Assembly (NCBI RefSeq): GCF_004768545.1 | Contig: NZ_CP038634.1 | Location: 1,302,001 to 1,366,000 of the forward strand | Reading direction: 5' to 3' | Origin: Cupriavidus oxalaticus | GTDB lineage: Bacteria; Pseudomonadota; Gammaproteobacteria; Burkholderiales; Burkholderiaceae | Length of the DNA stretch: 64,000 nt | In this document: positions 1 to 11,255 of the stretch, piece by piece | How the letters are laid out: each line of letters begins with the position of its first letter | Numbering within the stretch: position 1 is the stretch's first letter | Program-made: the position numbers and the translations under genes | Notes under the pieces: generated by a model | Seen by the model: the letters and a program-made list of their open reading frames with translations, nothing else | Databases searched by the model: none | What the model was told of the DNA's origin: nothing

Positions 1-620
<620 letters not shown>

Positions 621-644
621 GGGGCGATCAGAAAAAATTTTCTG

Positions 645-827
645 TTACCGGAGGCGGGCCTGCTTGAGGATGCTGCGCACCGTGCCGAGTGGCAGGTCTT
701 TCTTCGGGTGAGGCACCGTTACCTTTCCTGGTTTGGTGGGGTGCCTGAACTGATGGTGCGATCCGACGATGTGCGTCAAATACCAGCCGTCGGACATCAG
801 TTGCCTGATCAGGTCCGCGCTCTTCAT
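645..827 (-). CDS. hicA: HicA-type mRNA interferase toxin
   Basis: This 60-residue protein starts MKSADLIRQL. A longer frame beginning at 848 adds seven residues that do not fit the family, so the ATG at 827 is preferred. HicA toxins are small double-stranded-RNA-binding-fold proteins that cleave mRNA. The catalytic His lies in the motif G-S-H-H-Q-F (about residues 28-33), and the KPGKVTVPHP strand is also conserved. Its partner is the HicB encoded just downstream. The sequence shows the pair is intact; whether it is active is inference. Confidence 0.9.
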   Translation of the reverse strand: MKSADLIRQLMSDGWYLTHIVGSHHQFRHPTKPGKVTVPHPKKDLPLGTVRSILKQARLR

Positions 828-883
828 TTGCGCAACTTTACACAACACGCACTGAGCCGTCCAGCCGGTGTTGCCGGAGACGG

Positions 884-919
884 CGAAAAAAAACCGGCAC
901 CCAAAGGCGCCGGTTTTGC
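884..919 (-). terminator. intrinsic terminator of argG
   Basis: On the minus strand, a 9-bp stem AAAACCGGC / GCCGGTTTT (890-898 with 909-917) is followed by a run of eight T. It lies about 40 bp past the argG stop and points in the direction of argG transcription. Confidence 0.8.
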
Positions 920-955
920 TTACCTGGCAAATCGTGCCAACCGGCGCGACCCCAC

Positions 956-2584
<1,629 letters not shown>

Positions 2585-3748
2585 ATGCTGCATCGCGCCC
2601 TGCAAGGGATCCGGGTCCTGGACCTGTCGCGCATCCTCGCCGGTCCCTGGTGCACCCAGAACCTGGCCGACCTGGGCGCCGAGGTGACCAAGGTCGAACA
2701 TCCCCGGCGCGGCGACGACACCCGCGGCTGGGGCCCGCCCTACCTCGACGCGCCGGCCGGCACCGAAGGCGGTCCGCGCCTGTCGGGGTACTTCATCTGC
2801 TGCAACCGCGGCAAGCACTCGGTGGCAATCGACTACAGCACGCCGGAAGGCGCCGCGCAGGTGCGCGAGCTGGCGCGCGAGGCCGACGTGCTGGTCGAGA
2901 ACTACAAGGTCGGCACGCTGCGTCGCTACGGGCTCGACTACGAAGCCCTAAAGGCAATCAACTCACGCCTGGTCTACCTGTCGATCACCGGCTTCGGCCA
3001 GGACGGGCCGATGGCCGACAAGCCCGGCTATGACTACGTGTTCCAGGGCATGGGCGGCTTGATGAGCTATACCGGCCAGCCCGACGGCGCCCCGGGCGCG
3101 GGGCCGCTGCGCACCGGCGTGGCGGTGGTGGACCTGAGCACCGGCATGTATGCGACCTCGGCGGTGCTGGCCGCGCTGTACCAGCGGCAGTCGACCGGTG
3201 CGGGCGCGCATCTCGATATCGCGCTGCTCGACGTGGCCGTGGCGATGAATGCCAACCAGGCCGCCAACTACCTGGTCTCTGGTCAGAACCCGCAGCGCAG
3301 CGGTAATGCGCATCCCAACTGCGCGCCGTATGAAGTGTTCCGCTGCGCCGACGGCCACCTGATCCTGGCGATCGGCAATGACGGCCAGTTCGCGCGCTTC
3401 TGCGCGGTGGCGGGCATGCCCGAGCTGGCGCAAGACCCGCGCTACGCCACCAATTCGGCGCGCATCGAGCACCTGCCGGCGCTGCGCGCGCTGCTGGCCG
3501 AGCTTTTCCCCACGCGCACGCGCATCGAATGGACCGAAGCGTTCGACGCCAACGGCGTGCCCTGGGGCCCGATCCACACCATGGACGAAGTCTTCGCCCA
3601 CCCGCAGGTGCAGCACCGCGGCCTGATGCGGGTAGCGGAGCATCCCGTCATGGGCCGCGTGCCGATGGTGCGCAACCCGATGCTGGCGGGCCACGACGGC
3701 CCGCTCATGCCGCCGCCGCTGCTGGGCGAGCAGAGCGCCGCGAATTGA
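2585..3748 (+). CDS. CaiB/BaiF family (class III) CoA-transferase
   Basis: This 387-residue protein belongs to the family III CoA-transferases, which move CoA between carboxylic acids such as formyl-, oxalyl- or carnitine-type substrates. The N-terminus has the typical R-I-L-A-G-P-W then DLGAEVTKVEHP segment (about residues 17-40). The catalytic aspartate is expected in VVDLSTGMYA, Asp183 by my count. A Bug-type solute-binding protein and an enoyl-CoA hydratase follow on the same strand with short gaps (41 and 23 bp), suggesting one operon for uptake and CoA-dependent breakdown of an organic acid. A convergent LysR regulator closes the cluster. The substrate cannot be read from the sequence. 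Confidence 0.9.
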   Translation: MLHRALQGIRVLDLSRILAGPWCTQNLADLGAEVTKVEHPRRGDDTRGWGPPYLDAPAGTEGGPRLSGYFICCNRGKHSVAIDYSTPEGAAQVRELAREADVLVENYKVGTLRRYGLDYEALKAINSRLVYLSITGFGQDGPMADKPGYDYVFQGMGGLMSYTGQPDGAPGAGPLRTGVAVVDLSTGMYATSAVLAALYQRQSTGAGAHLDIALLDVAVAMNANQAANYLVSGQNPQRSGNAHPNCAPYEVFRCADGHLILAIGNDGQFARFCAVAGMPELAQDPRYATNSARIEHLPALRALLAELFPTRTRIEWTEAFDANGVPWGPIHTMDEVFAHPQVQHRGLMRVAEHPVMGRVPMVRNPMLAGHDGPLMPPPLLGEQSAAN

Positions 3749-3789
3749 TTGCCCTGCAAGACACACAAACCCTGCTCCGGAGACAACCG

Positions 3790-4761
3790 ATGAAGCCAGT
3801 CCTTTCCACCGTTGCCCTGTTCGCAGCGCTCGCCACTGCCGGCGCCGCGCAGGCCAGCGCCTACCCCGACCGCCCGATCAAGCTGGTCGTGCCCTACGCC
3901 GCGGGCGGCACCACCGACATCATCGCCCGCATCGTCGGCACCCATCTGGGCCCGGTGCTGGGCCAGCCGGTGGTGGTCGAGAACCGCCCGGGCGCCGGCG
4001 GCGCGGTGGGCAGCGCCTATGCCGCCAAGCAGCCCGCCGACGGCTACACGCTGGTGATGGAGGTGGAAAGCTCGCACGCGGTCAATCCCAACGTCTACGT
4101 CAAGACCGCGTATGACCCGGTGAAGGACTTCGCACCGATCAGCAACCTCGCCGACGTGCCGAACGTGCTGGTGGTCAACCCGTCGTTTCCGGCCACCGAC
4201 CTGCAGGCGTTCATCAGGCTGCTGAAAGCCAATCCCGGCAAGTACTCGTTTGGCTCGTCGGGCAACGGCGGCCTGAGCCACATGAACGGCGAGCTGTTCA
4301 TGAACGCCACCGGCACGCGCATGCTGCATGTGCCCTACAAGGGCCTGGGCCCGGCGCTCAACGATGCGGTCGCGGGCCAGATCCAGGTCGTGTTCGACAA
4401 CATCCCCTCGTCGTCCGCGCTGATCCAGGGTGGCCGGCTGAAGCCGCTTGCGGTTGCGGCGAAGCAGCGCCTGAAGGTGCTGCCCAACGTGCCGACCTAT
4501 GCCGAAGCCGGCCTGCCGGCGATGAACAACCCGTCGTGGTTCGGGCTCGGCGCGCCGGCCGGCACGCCCGCCCCCATCCTCGACAAGCTGAACCAGGCCG
4601 TGCGCAAGGTGCTGGCCGAACCCGACGTGATCGCCGCGATCGAGAAGCAGGGCGCGATCCCCGCGCCCACCTCGCGCCAGGCCTTCTCCGACCTGGTGCG
4701 CGGGCAGAATGCGCACTGGAAGAAGGTCGTCGACGATATCCGGTTCACCAGGCTCCAGTAA
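3790..4761 (+). CDS. Bug/TctC family periplasmic solute-binding protein
   Basis: This 323-residue protein has an N-terminal signal peptide (MKPVLSTVALFAALATAGAA, probable cleavage after AQASA near residue 23). It continues with the Bug signature YPDRPIKLVVPYAAGGTTD and the later VENRPGAGG loop. These extracytoplasmic receptors are greatly expanded in Bordetella and Cupriavidus and bind small carboxylates; most are orphans without tripartite transporter membrane subunits, as here. The longer frame starting at 3529 is an out-of-register extension into the upstream gene, and the ATG at 3790 gives the signal peptide. Its place between a CoA-transferase and an enoyl-CoA hydratase suggests capture of the acid they metabolise, which is inference. 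Confidence 0.93.
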   Translation: MKPVLSTVALFAALATAGAAQASAYPDRPIKLVVPYAAGGTTDIIARIVGTHLGPVLGQPVVVENRPGAGGAVGSAYAAKQPADGYTLVMEVESSHAVNPNVYVKTAYDPVKDFAPISNLADVPNVLVVNPSFPATDLQAFIRLLKANPGKYSFGSSGNGGLSHMNGELFMNATGTRMLHVPYKGLGPALNDAVAGQIQVVFDNIPSSSALIQGGRLKPLAVAAKQRLKVLPNVPTYAEAGLPAMNNPSWFGLGAPAGTPAPILDKLNQAVRKVLAEPDVIAAIEKQGAIPAPTSRQAFSDLVRGQNAHWKKVVDDIRFTRLQ

Positions 4762-4784
4762 GCCAGCCACCAGCAAGGAACGAC

Positions 4785-5561
4785 ATGAGCGAAACCATCC
4801 AGGAACAATACGCCGGCGTCGACGTCGACGCGCGCGGCATTGCCACCGTCACCATCCGCGACGCGGGTTCCCTCAACATCCTCGGCACGCCGGTGATCGC
4901 CTCGGTCACGCGCGCGATCGAGGCGCTGGCCGCCAACGATGCGGTGCGCGTGGTGGTGCTGCGCGGCAGCGGCGACAAGGGCTTTGTCGGCGGCGCCGAT
5001 ATCAAGGAAATGGCCGCGCTGGACCGCGCCAGCGCGCAGGCATTCATCAGCGGCCTGCGCCGCCTTTGCGACGCGGTGCGCCATTGCCCGGCGCCGGTGA
5101 TCGCGCGCATGCCGGGCTGGTGCCTGGGCGGCGGGCTGGAGCTGGCGCTGGCGTGCGACATCCGCATCGCCGCCGACAATGCGCAGCTCGGCATGCCCGA
5201 GGTCAAGGTCGGCATCCCGTCGGTGATCCACGCGGCGCTGATGCCGCGCCTGATCGGCAATGCGCGCGCGTCATGGCTGCTGCTCACGGGCGAGATCGCC
5301 AACGCCGAAGACGCGCTGCAGTGGGGGCTGGTCAGCCGCGTGGTGCCGCTGGATGCGCTGGACCAGGAGGTCGAGCGGGTGGCCGCGCTGCTGGCGGGCT
5401 TCGGTCCCGTTGCCGTGCGTCAGCAGAAGCGTTTATTGCGCGAATGGGAAGATGCGCCGGTCGATGTTTCGATCAACAACAGCGTGGCGGAATTCGGCAG
5501 CGCGTTCGACACCGGCGAGCCGCAGCAGCATATGGCCACGTTCCTGAACCGGAAGCGCTGA
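4785..5561 (+). CDS. enoyl-CoA hydratase/isomerase family protein
   Basis: This 258-residue crotonase-fold protein has the oxyanion-hole segment FVGGADIKEM (about residues 67-76) and the second segment GWCLGGGLELALACDI (about 111-126). Glutamates are present at the two expected catalytic places, Glu119 in GGLEL and Glu139 in GMPEV, so hydratase activity is plausible. It is probably the last gene of the CoA-transferase operon, starting 23 bp after the Bug gene. The ATG at 4785 was chosen over the upstream shadow frame because it gives the family length and N-terminus. Substrate and hydratase-versus-isomerase activity are not decided. Confidence 0.9.
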   Translation: MSETIQEQYAGVDVDARGIATVTIRDAGSLNILGTPVIASVTRAIEALAANDAVRVVVLRGSGDKGFVGGADIKEMAALDRASAQAFISGLRRLCDAVRHCPAPVIARMPGWCLGGGLELALACDIRIAADNAQLGMPEVKVGIPSVIHAALMPRLIGNARASWLLLTGEIANAEDALQWGLVSRVVPLDALDQEVERVAALLAGFGPVAVRQQKRLLREWEDAPVDVSINNSVAEFGSAFDTGEPQQHMATFLNRKR

Positions 5562-5583
5562 CCTGCGCCCCCTGGTTGCGCTA

Positions 5584-6519
5584 TTACGGCGCCGTGCCGG
5601 CCACGGCGCCGCCCTCGCGCGTGGCCACCACGCGCGGATCGTTGAGCAGGAACTGCGCGAACGCCTCGGCAAATGACGGCAGCTTGCCGTCGGCGCGCAC
5701 GATCAGGTTGAGCTCGCGCAGTGCCCAGGGCTCGGCCAGCCGCACCCCCGCCACGCGCGCATCGCGCAGCGCTTGTGCCGCCACGCTGCGCGGCACGAGT
5801 GCCACCCCGACCCCCGCCTCGGCCAGCGACAGCACCGCGTCGAAGCTGTGCGCATGCAGGCGCACGTTAGGGCTCTTGCCCGCGCGCTGCGCCATGTCGC
5901 GCAGGAACAGGAAGTTGCTGCTGGTGCGGCTCATGCACACAAAGTCGAAAGCCAGTGCCGCGCCGAAGCGAACCTCCGGCTCGCGCGCCAGCGGATGCTC
6001 CGCCGCGACCGCCAGGATCAGTTCGTCGCGCGCATAGCGCACCGAGCGCACGCCGGTGGTCTCGAAGTCGCCGGCGAGAATGCCGACGTCGGCTTCATGC
6101 GCCGCGACCGCGGTCAGGATCGACTGGCTGGCGCGTTCTTCGAGGTCGATGTTCACGTCCGGGTTGGCCAGCAGGAAGCGGCTCACGCTCGGGATGATGA
6201 AGCCATTGAGCGAGCTGCTGTTGGCCAGCAGCCGGATATTGCCCTTCAGTCCCGCCGAGAAACGGCCCACCTCGCCGTGCATGCGCTCGACGCCGAGCAG
6301 CAGCTCGCGCACATGGACCAGCAATGTCTCGCCGGCCGGCGTCAGCTCCATGCCGCGCGCGGTGCGCACAAACAGCGGCGTGCCCATCGCATGCTCGAGG
6401 TTCTTCAGCCGGTAGCTGGCCGCCGACGCGGTGATATGCGTGGCCGAAGCGCCGCCGGAAAGACTTTGTGCATCGGCGATCGCCTGGAACAGGCGCAGGT
6501 CGGTCAATTCGTAACGCAA
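5584..6519 (-). CDS. LysR-family transcriptional regulator
   Basis: This 311-residue regulator has an N-terminal winged helix-turn-helix (about 1-65: MRYELTDLRLFQAIADAQSL, then ASAASYRLKNLEHAMGTPLF) and a C-terminal LysR substrate-binding domain (about 90-295). It converges on the CoA-transferase/Bug/hydratase cluster, whose last gene ends 22 bp away, so it is a candidate regulator of that cluster. The usual LysR arrangement is divergent rather than convergent, so this link is weak. The effector is unknown. The 258 bp upstream hold no gene. Confidence 0.93.
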   Translation of the reverse strand: MRYELTDLRLFQAIADAQSLSGGASATHITASAASYRLKNLEHAMGTPLFVRTARGMELTPAGETLLVHVRELLLGVERMHGEVGRFSAGLKGNIRLLANSSSLNGFIIPSVSRFLLANPDVNIDLEERASQSILTAVAAHEADVGILAGDFETTGVRSVRYARDELILAVAAEHPLAREPEVRFGAALAFDFVCMSRTSSNFLFLRDMAQRAGKSPNVRLHAHSFDAVLSLAEAGVGVALVPRSVAAQALRDARVAGVRLAEPWALRELNLIVRADGKLPSFAEAFAQFLLNDPRVVATREGGAVAGTAP

Positions 6520-6777
6520 GGCAGCTCCGGATGTCTAAGGTGTTCAGGCGAGAGCCGGATAGTGACGGTTCGCGGGCATTCTACAGCCCGGCATGCACGC
6601 CCCAGCCGAGGCCGATCCCGCATTGATGTGGACACCAGCCACTTGGTTTGCTAAGGTATTGTGGACGGCGTACACAAATCGTTGCGCCCGTTGCCGGATC
6701 CCCGAGGCCATCGTCCGTACGCCGGCTAGGTTCTTCCTGCCTGCCCCGCCCGGGCGGCTCTCTCTACAGGAGTTGTC

Positions 6778-7203
6778 ATGCAAGTCCAGCCCTATCTCTT
6801 TTTTGAAGGCCGTTGCGATGAAGCTGTCGAGTTCTACAAGAAGACCCTTGGCGCCAAGGTCAATATGCGGATGACGTTCAAGGAAAATCCCGAGCCGCAA
6901 AAGGCCGACCCCGGCTGCCAGGCGCCTCCGGGAACGGAAGACAAAGTCATGCACATGGAATTCCAGATCGGCGACAGCGTGATCATGGCTTCCGACGGCC
7001 GCTGCTCGAACCAGCCCAAGTTCGAGGGCTTCGGGCTGACAATCAGCTTTGCCGACAAGGCCGGGGTGGAAAATGCCTTCAACGGCCTGAAGGAAGGTGG
7101 CCAGGTGGTGATGCCGCTGGACAAGACTTTCTTCGCCGAGCAATTTGGCATGGTGAGCGACCGCTTTGGCGTCATGTGGATGCTGATCACCGAGCAGAAG
7201 TAA
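6778..7203 (+). CDS. VOC-fold protein, PhnB/glyoxalase-like
   Basis: This 141-residue cytoplasmic protein has the vicinal-oxygen-chelate fold of the PhnB / 3-demethylubiquinone-methyltransferase-like family. The N-terminal MQVQPYLFFEGRCDEAVEFYK is the first beta-alpha unit. Later segments include MHMEFQIGDSVIMASD (about 60-75) and a C-terminal FGVMWML strand. Such proteins are usually annotated as glyoxalase/bleomycin-resistance-like; the reaction is unknown. It stands alone, with LysR divergent upstream and slyX 97 bp downstream, so the context gives no role. Confidence 0.9.
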   Translation: MQVQPYLFFEGRCDEAVEFYKKTLGAKVNMRMTFKENPEPQKADPGCQAPPGTEDKVMHMEFQIGDSVIMASDGRCSNQPKFEGFGLTISFADKAGVENAFNGLKEGGQVVMPLDKTFFAEQFGMVSDRFGVMWMLITEQK

Positions 7204-7300
7204 GCGCGGCGCGTGCGGTTTCGCCGGCGGCATCGGCATACGGGATTACAATGCGCGCCGCCAGCCGGAGAAACCGGCGAACCCACGACAGCCACGCGCC

Positions 7301-7504
7301 ATGGACGAACGCATCACCGAACTCGAAATCAAGCTCGCCTTCCAGGAAGACCTGCTCGAAACGCTCAACACCACGGTGGCGCGCCAGCAGCAGCAGATCG
7401 ACCTGCTGCAGGAGCAGTTCCGCGCGCTGTACCAGCAATTGCGCAGCGCCACGTCGACGGCGGCAGAGTCCGATCCCCTGCAGGAAATCCCGCCGCATTA
7501 CTGA
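7301..7504 (+). CDS. slyX: SlyX family protein
   Basis: This 67-residue protein is almost entirely a heptad-repeat coiled coil (about 3-48: MDERITELEIKLAFQEDLLE, then NTTVARQQQQIDLLQEQ) with a short C-terminal tail ending in PPHY. Both the coiled coil and the PPHY end are SlyX hallmarks. SlyX proteins are widespread small cytoplasmic proteins without a settled function. It lies 97 bp after the VOC gene and 109 bp before a secreted DUF1439-like gene, all on the plus strand, so a short operon is possible. Confidence 0.92.
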   Translation: MDERITELEIKLAFQEDLLETLNTTVARQQQQIDLLQEQFRALYQQLRSATSTAAESDPLQEIPPHY

Positions 7505-7613
7505 CCTGCGCGCATGCGCGCCGGGGCTATGTGACGGAACGCCATCCCGCGCGCGCGGTCTGACTGGCTGACTCCATCCACGCCGCGCCGTCAAGGCGCG
7601 CACCATCCGCCAC

Positions 7614-8171
7614 ATGCGCCTGCGCCCCTCCCTGCTCCTTGCCGCCGCGGCCGTCTTCGCCGCGGCTACGCCCGCGCTGGCCGGCTACAACGTCTGGACC
7701 GGCGAATACACGCTCACCCGCCAGGAACTGCAGGCCGCGCTGGATCAGCGTTTTCCCGCCACGCTGCGCTACGCGGAAGTGGTGACCGTACAGCTTAGCC
7801 ACCCCCGGCTGGTGCTAGACGAGGCCAGCAACCGGCTCATCACCCATGTCGAGGCCCGCCTGACCAACGCGCTGCTGCCCTCGCCGCCGGTCGACGGCAA
7901 GCTGGCGCTCAACAGCGGCGTGCGCTACGACTCCGGCAAGCGGGCCGTGCTGCTCGACAACCCCACGGTGCAACAGGTGGAAGTTGCCGGCATGGCCCAG
8001 TACCGCGAGCAACTCAACGCCATTGGCGCGGTCGTTGCGCAGCAGCTGCTGAAGGACTATCCGGTCTATACCTTCAAGCCCGAGGAACTGCACTTCGGCG
8101 GCAAGGAGGTCGAGCCGGGGACCATCACGGTCGGCAAGGAAGAAGTGCGGGTTGAAGTGAAGAACCGCTAA
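7614..8171 (+). CDS. DUF1439-like (YceB-type) secreted protein
   Basis: This 185-residue protein has an N-terminal signal sequence (MRLRPSLLLAAAAVFAAATP, cleavage likely near ALAG around residue 23) and a mature domain of alternating beta strands. It resembles DUF1439 / YceB proteins (LTRQELQAALDQRFP; HVEARLTNALLPSPPVDGKL; GVRYDSGKRAVLLDNP). Members are periplasmic or lipid-anchored; this one shows no clear lipobox cysteine, so a soluble periplasmic protein is more likely. Function is unknown. Its end overlaps the convergent DMT-transporter gene by four bases. Confidence 0.8.
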   Translation: MRLRPSLLLAAAAVFAAATPALAGYNVWTGEYTLTRQELQAALDQRFPATLRYAEVVTVQLSHPRLVLDEASNRLITHVEARLTNALLPSPPVDGKLALNSGVRYDSGKRAVLLDNPTVQQVEVAGMAQYREQLNAIGAVVAQQLLKDYPVYTFKPEELHFGGKEVEPGTITVGKEEVRVEVKNR

Positions 8172-9091
8172 CGCCGCGCCGTTTCGCGCGCGCCGCGGAA
8201 CACCAGCGCCAGTCCCGCCAGCACCGCCGCCATCCCGGCAAGCGCCAGCGGCGCCATCCGGTTGCCCAGCAGCAGGTAGTCCAGCACCGCGGTGCCCGCA
8301 GGCACCAGGTAGAACAGGCTGGTCACATTGACCAGGTTGCCCGCGCGGATCAGGCGGTAGAACAACAGCGTGGCGCCGATCGAGATGCCGAGCGTCAGCC
8401 ACAGCAGCGGCAGCGCGAACGCCAGCGATACCTCGAAGGCAAAGGGCTGGAACGGCAGGCACAGCAGGCATGCCGCGAGGCTGGCGCCATACTGCAGCGG
8501 CAACACCTGCGCCGGCGCGCGCGCGATGCGCTTCTGCAGGATGGCGCCGACGGTCATGCAGGCCAGCGCTGCCAGCCCGCACGACACGCCCGCCACAGAA
8601 AGCCGTGCCAGCAGCAGGCTGTCGGCGACCACCAGTGCCAACCCGGCGAGCGCGAGCGCCAGGCCCGCGATGCGGGTGGTGCTGTAGCGTCGCTCGGTCA
8701 GCAGCAGGGTCAGCATCGGTTGCGCGCCCAGCACGGTGGCCAGCACACCAGGCGTCATGCCATGGTCGAGCGCAAGGAAGTAGAACACGGCGTAGCCGCC
8801 AATCAGCAGCAGGCCGGTCAGCGCCACATGCAGCCGTTCGCCGCGCGGCGGCAGCAGGTGGCCGCTTGCCAGGCCGATGGCGCCAAGCACCGCCAGCGTG
8901 ATGGCGAAGCGCAGCGTCAGCAAGGCAAAGGGCGTGGCATGGTCCAGCCCGAGGCGCGCCGCGATGGCGCCGCTGCTCCACAGCAGCACGAACAGGGGTG
9001 TGGCCCAGAACGCGGCGGATACCGCATGCCGGGCGTGGGTCGCGGCGCCCAGTTGCGCCGCGCAGTCTTTTTCGGTGGTCATGGATGTCAT
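8168..9091 (-). CDS. EamA/DMT-superfamily exporter
   Basis: This protein of about 307 residues is made of two repeated EamA units with ten predicted membrane segments (for example AFWATPLFVLLWSSGAIAAR at the start and LSVAGVSCGLAALACMTVGA in the middle). The drug/metabolite transporter superfamily exports amino acids, metabolites or toxic compounds across the inner membrane, and the cargo cannot be told from sequence. The frame is open to 9160, but the ATG at 9091 (or a second at 9082) leaves a short hydrophilic N-terminus typical of the family. It overlaps the convergent gene by four bases. Confidence 0.9.
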   Translation of the reverse strand: MTSMTTEKDCAAQLGAATHARHAVSAAFWATPLFVLLWSSGAIAARLGLDHATPFALLTLRFAITLAVLGAIGLASGHLLPPRGERLHVALTGLLLIGGYAVFYFLALDHGMTPGVLATVLGAQPMLTLLLTERRYSTTRIAGLALALAGLALVVADSLLLARLSVAGVSCGLAALACMTVGAILQKRIARAPAQVLPLQYGASLAACLLCLPFQPFAFEVSLAFALPLLWLTLGISIGATLLFYRLIRAGNLVNVTSLFYLVPAGTAVLDYLLLGNRMAPLALAGMAAVLAGLALVFRGARETARR

Positions 9092-9474
9092 CTGTCGAAA
9101 GCCTGGCAGACCCCGGCGCGCAAGCGCGCATAGCAACTGCGGCAGCCGGCAGCGGCGCACAGGCGCGCGGCTGCCGTGCCGTCAGGCACGCGCAGGCGTG
9201 AAAACCGGGGAGCTGTGATGCGGGCCGCGATGCGCGCCCGTCAGCCGCGTGGCGGCGGGGGCGGATGCGCGCCGGCGGAGAACGGCGGCGGTGCGACAGC
9301 GACGAACGCAGGCTGGCGACGCACGCGCGGCATCGCGTCGCACGGTGGCGCGGCGATGACGGGGCGTTGGCGGTCTGCGTTCATGACGAAATCGGGAAAG
9401 GATTCGAAGATCTGGCGATGCTATGCCTGCAAGGCGGCCGCGTCAACGGGTGGTGTGCCGGGTCGCGCCGGAGT
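9092..9474. other. intergenic region with no recognised feature
   Basis: This 383-bp GC-rich stretch lies between the DMT exporter start and the sirtuin stop. Open frames here are non-homologous shadows. No promoter with good spacing, terminator or repeat was recognised. Confidence 0.4.
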
Positions 9475-10302
9475 TCAGCGCGCAGTGTCCGATTCGAGCT
9501 GCGCCACCAGCGCCTGCAACGTGGGCGCGCAGCCGGCTTCGACCTTCAGCGCCAGCATATCGTCCGCGCGCGTGGTGCCCAGGTTGAGCGCCGCCACCTG
9601 CTTGCCCATCTGCCCGGCCCAGACACAGAAGCGGTAGCCCGAATACACCATCAGCGACGAGCCCACCACCAGCACCGCGTCGGCGGCCTCGAGCGCCGCG
9701 CGCGCGGCATCGACGCGCACGCGCGGGACCGACTCGCCGAAGAAGACCACGTCAGGCTTGAGGATGCCGCCGCAGCGCCCGCACTCGGGCACGCGGAACT
9801 GCGCGAACAGCGGCGATTCGAAATGCACGTCGCCATCGGCGGCGGGCTCGGCGATCACGTCGCGCAGCGCGGCGTTCTGGTCCAGCAGCCAGTCCTGCAG
9901 GCCGGCGCGGTCATGGCGTGCGCCGCAGTCCAGGCAAATGGCGCTGGCCAGGCTGCCGTGCAGCTCGATCACGTCGCGGCTGCCGGCGCGCTGGTGCAGG
10001 CCGTCGACATTCTGCGTGACCAGCGCGCCCAGGCGGCCATGCTCGCCCAGCCGGGCGAGCGCATGGTGCGCGCCGTTGGGCCGCGCCTGCCACGCCACCG
10101 GCCAGCCAAGCATGCTGCGCGCCCAGTAGCGCTGGCGCCCGGCGTGCGAGCCTAGGAAGGCCTGCAGCGTGATCGGTTGCGAACGCTGCCACTGGCCGCG
10201 CGCGTCGCGATAGCCGGGGATGCCGGAATCCGTGCTGATGCCGGCGCCGGTCAGCACGAACAGGCGCGGATGGCGCCGCACGAAGTCGAGCAGCGCGTTC
10301 AA
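9475..10302 (-). CDS. SIR2-family NAD-dependent protein deacylase (sirtuin)
   Basis: This 275-residue sirtuin has the NAD-binding motif TGAGISTDSGIPGYRD (about 17-32), the TQNVDGLH segment and the catalytic-histidine motif ELHGS. Two zinc cysteine pairs, C-x-x-C in CLDCG and in CGRCGG, are present. It removes acyl groups from protein lysines with NAD. The TTG at 10302 is the likely start because its T-T-G overlaps the stop codon of the upstream small gene (AGTTGA), implying translational coupling. The much longer frame reaching 10635 is an artefact running through that gene in another register. Confidence 0.92.
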   Translation of the reverse strand: MNALLDFVRRHPRLFVLTGAGISTDSGIPGYRDARGQWQRSQPITLQAFLGSHAGRQRYWARSMLGWPVAWQARPNGAHHALARLGEHGRLGALVTQNVDGLHQRAGSRDVIELHGSLASAICLDCGARHDRAGLQDWLLDQNAALRDVIAEPAADGDVHFESPLFAQFRVPECGRCGGILKPDVVFFGESVPRVRVDAARAALEAADAVLVVGSSLMVYSGYRFCVWAGQMGKQVAALNLGTTRADDMLALKVEAGCAPTLQALVAQLESDTAR

Positions 10303-10523
10303 CTGGCCGGATCCTCCGCGTGCCGCGCCGCGTGGCGCGCCTCCCACGCGCGCAGTTCCTCGCGATAGCGGTCCAGCTCCTGGTAGTAGAAATCGAAGAT
10401 GCACGGATCGCAGCCGGAGCCGCAGCATTCGTCGTCGCCGGGCCGTTCGGGCGGCACGGGGCGCGGGTCGTCCGCGGGGTTGGCGACAGGGTTGACGGGA
10501 GACACTTGGGACACGGACTGCAC
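10299..10523 (-). CDS. small oxidoreductase-like-domain protein
   Basis: This 74-residue protein has the short conserved block DDECCGSGCDPCIFDFYYQE (about residues 30-49) followed by an amphipathic helix LDRYREELRAWEAR. This matches the oxidoreductase-like N-terminal domain (Pfam family Oxidored-like), in which four clustered cysteines probably bind metal. Its stop overlaps the TTG start of the sirtuin gene, so the two are cotranscribed. The role is unknown. The N-terminal 25 residues are proline-rich linker. Confidence 0.8.
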   Translation of the reverse strand: MQSVSQVSPVNPVANPADDPRPVPPERPGDDECCGSGCDPCIFDFYYQELDRYREELRAWEARHAARHAEDPAS

Positions 10524-10669
10524 GCCGCTGCGGGCGGAAATGGCGGATCAGCCGCCAGTATATGCCGCCGGCGCCAACCACGCCGCCCCCACGCCGCCCC
10601 CACGCCGCCCACCACGCCGCCGACCACCCCGCCACCCGCCACGTGGCTGCAGCGCCGGGCCAGTGGCGC

Positions 10670-10996
10670 TCAGTGGTTCAGCAGCACGCTTCCGACCGGG
10701 ATCACCAGCGCGGTGCCGGACAGGCAGGCGATGTCGTCGTCGGCAAGCCAGCGCGCCACCACGTCTGCCAGCCGCGCGCCGATGCGGGCCAGCTCGGCCG
10801 GGTCGGCCAGGTAGACGGCGTCAATCACGTCCTGGTCGAATGCCAGCGACGCGCTGATGCGGCAGCGGCCGGGCGAGCCGGGCGGCTCGGCCTGCCAGCT
10901 CACCTGCACCTCGCTGCCCCCGGCGCGATGGTATTCGGCCGACATCGGGAACAGCCGGCAGGTATGTTCGCGGGTCCACTCCACCAGTGCGGTCAT
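10670..10996 (-). CDS. hypothetical protein, DUF3022-like
   Basis: This 108-residue protein begins MTALVEWTREHTCRLFP and ends in GTALVIPVGSVLLNH. It may belong to the DUF3022 family seen in Burkholderia and Ralstonia relatives, but I recall this only loosely. It has no signal peptide or membrane segment, and a mix of beta strands and one helix (DPAELARIGARLADVVARWL). The ATG at 10996 is preferred; upstream extension in the same frame is low-complexity sequence that overlaps the opposite patatin gene. Its neighbours give no functional clue. Confidence 0.65.
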   Translation of the reverse strand: MTALVEWTREHTCRLFPMSAEYHRAGGSEVQVSWQAEPPGSPGRCRISASLAFDQDVIDAVYLADPAELARIGARLADVVARWLADDDIACLSGTALVIPVGSVLLNH

Positions 10997-11255
10997 GGCG
11001 ATTCCCCCTCTGTGCGGGCTGCGCCCGCCCTGGTCTGCGTTCATCTTAGTCACTGCAAGCGGCCTGTGCAGTGCGCTCCCGGCAGCGGATGCCGATCTGC
11101 ACGCTTCCGAGCGGCATGATGAATTGTTTTGCGGCGCGCACTCCAGGCGGCCCGTGCGCCGCGTTTTGCCCGAAGATAAGCCGACGCCCATCCCGGCCGC
11201 GCACAGACCGGGCAACCGGCGCCGCATTGCGGCTGCCTGCTGAACGGACGACGAC

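Noticed and set aside
10303..10635. N-terminal extension of the sirtuin to 10635
   Set aside because: It overlaps the small Cys-rich gene in another register and is Arg/Pro-rich; the TTG at 10302 with overlapping stop is better.
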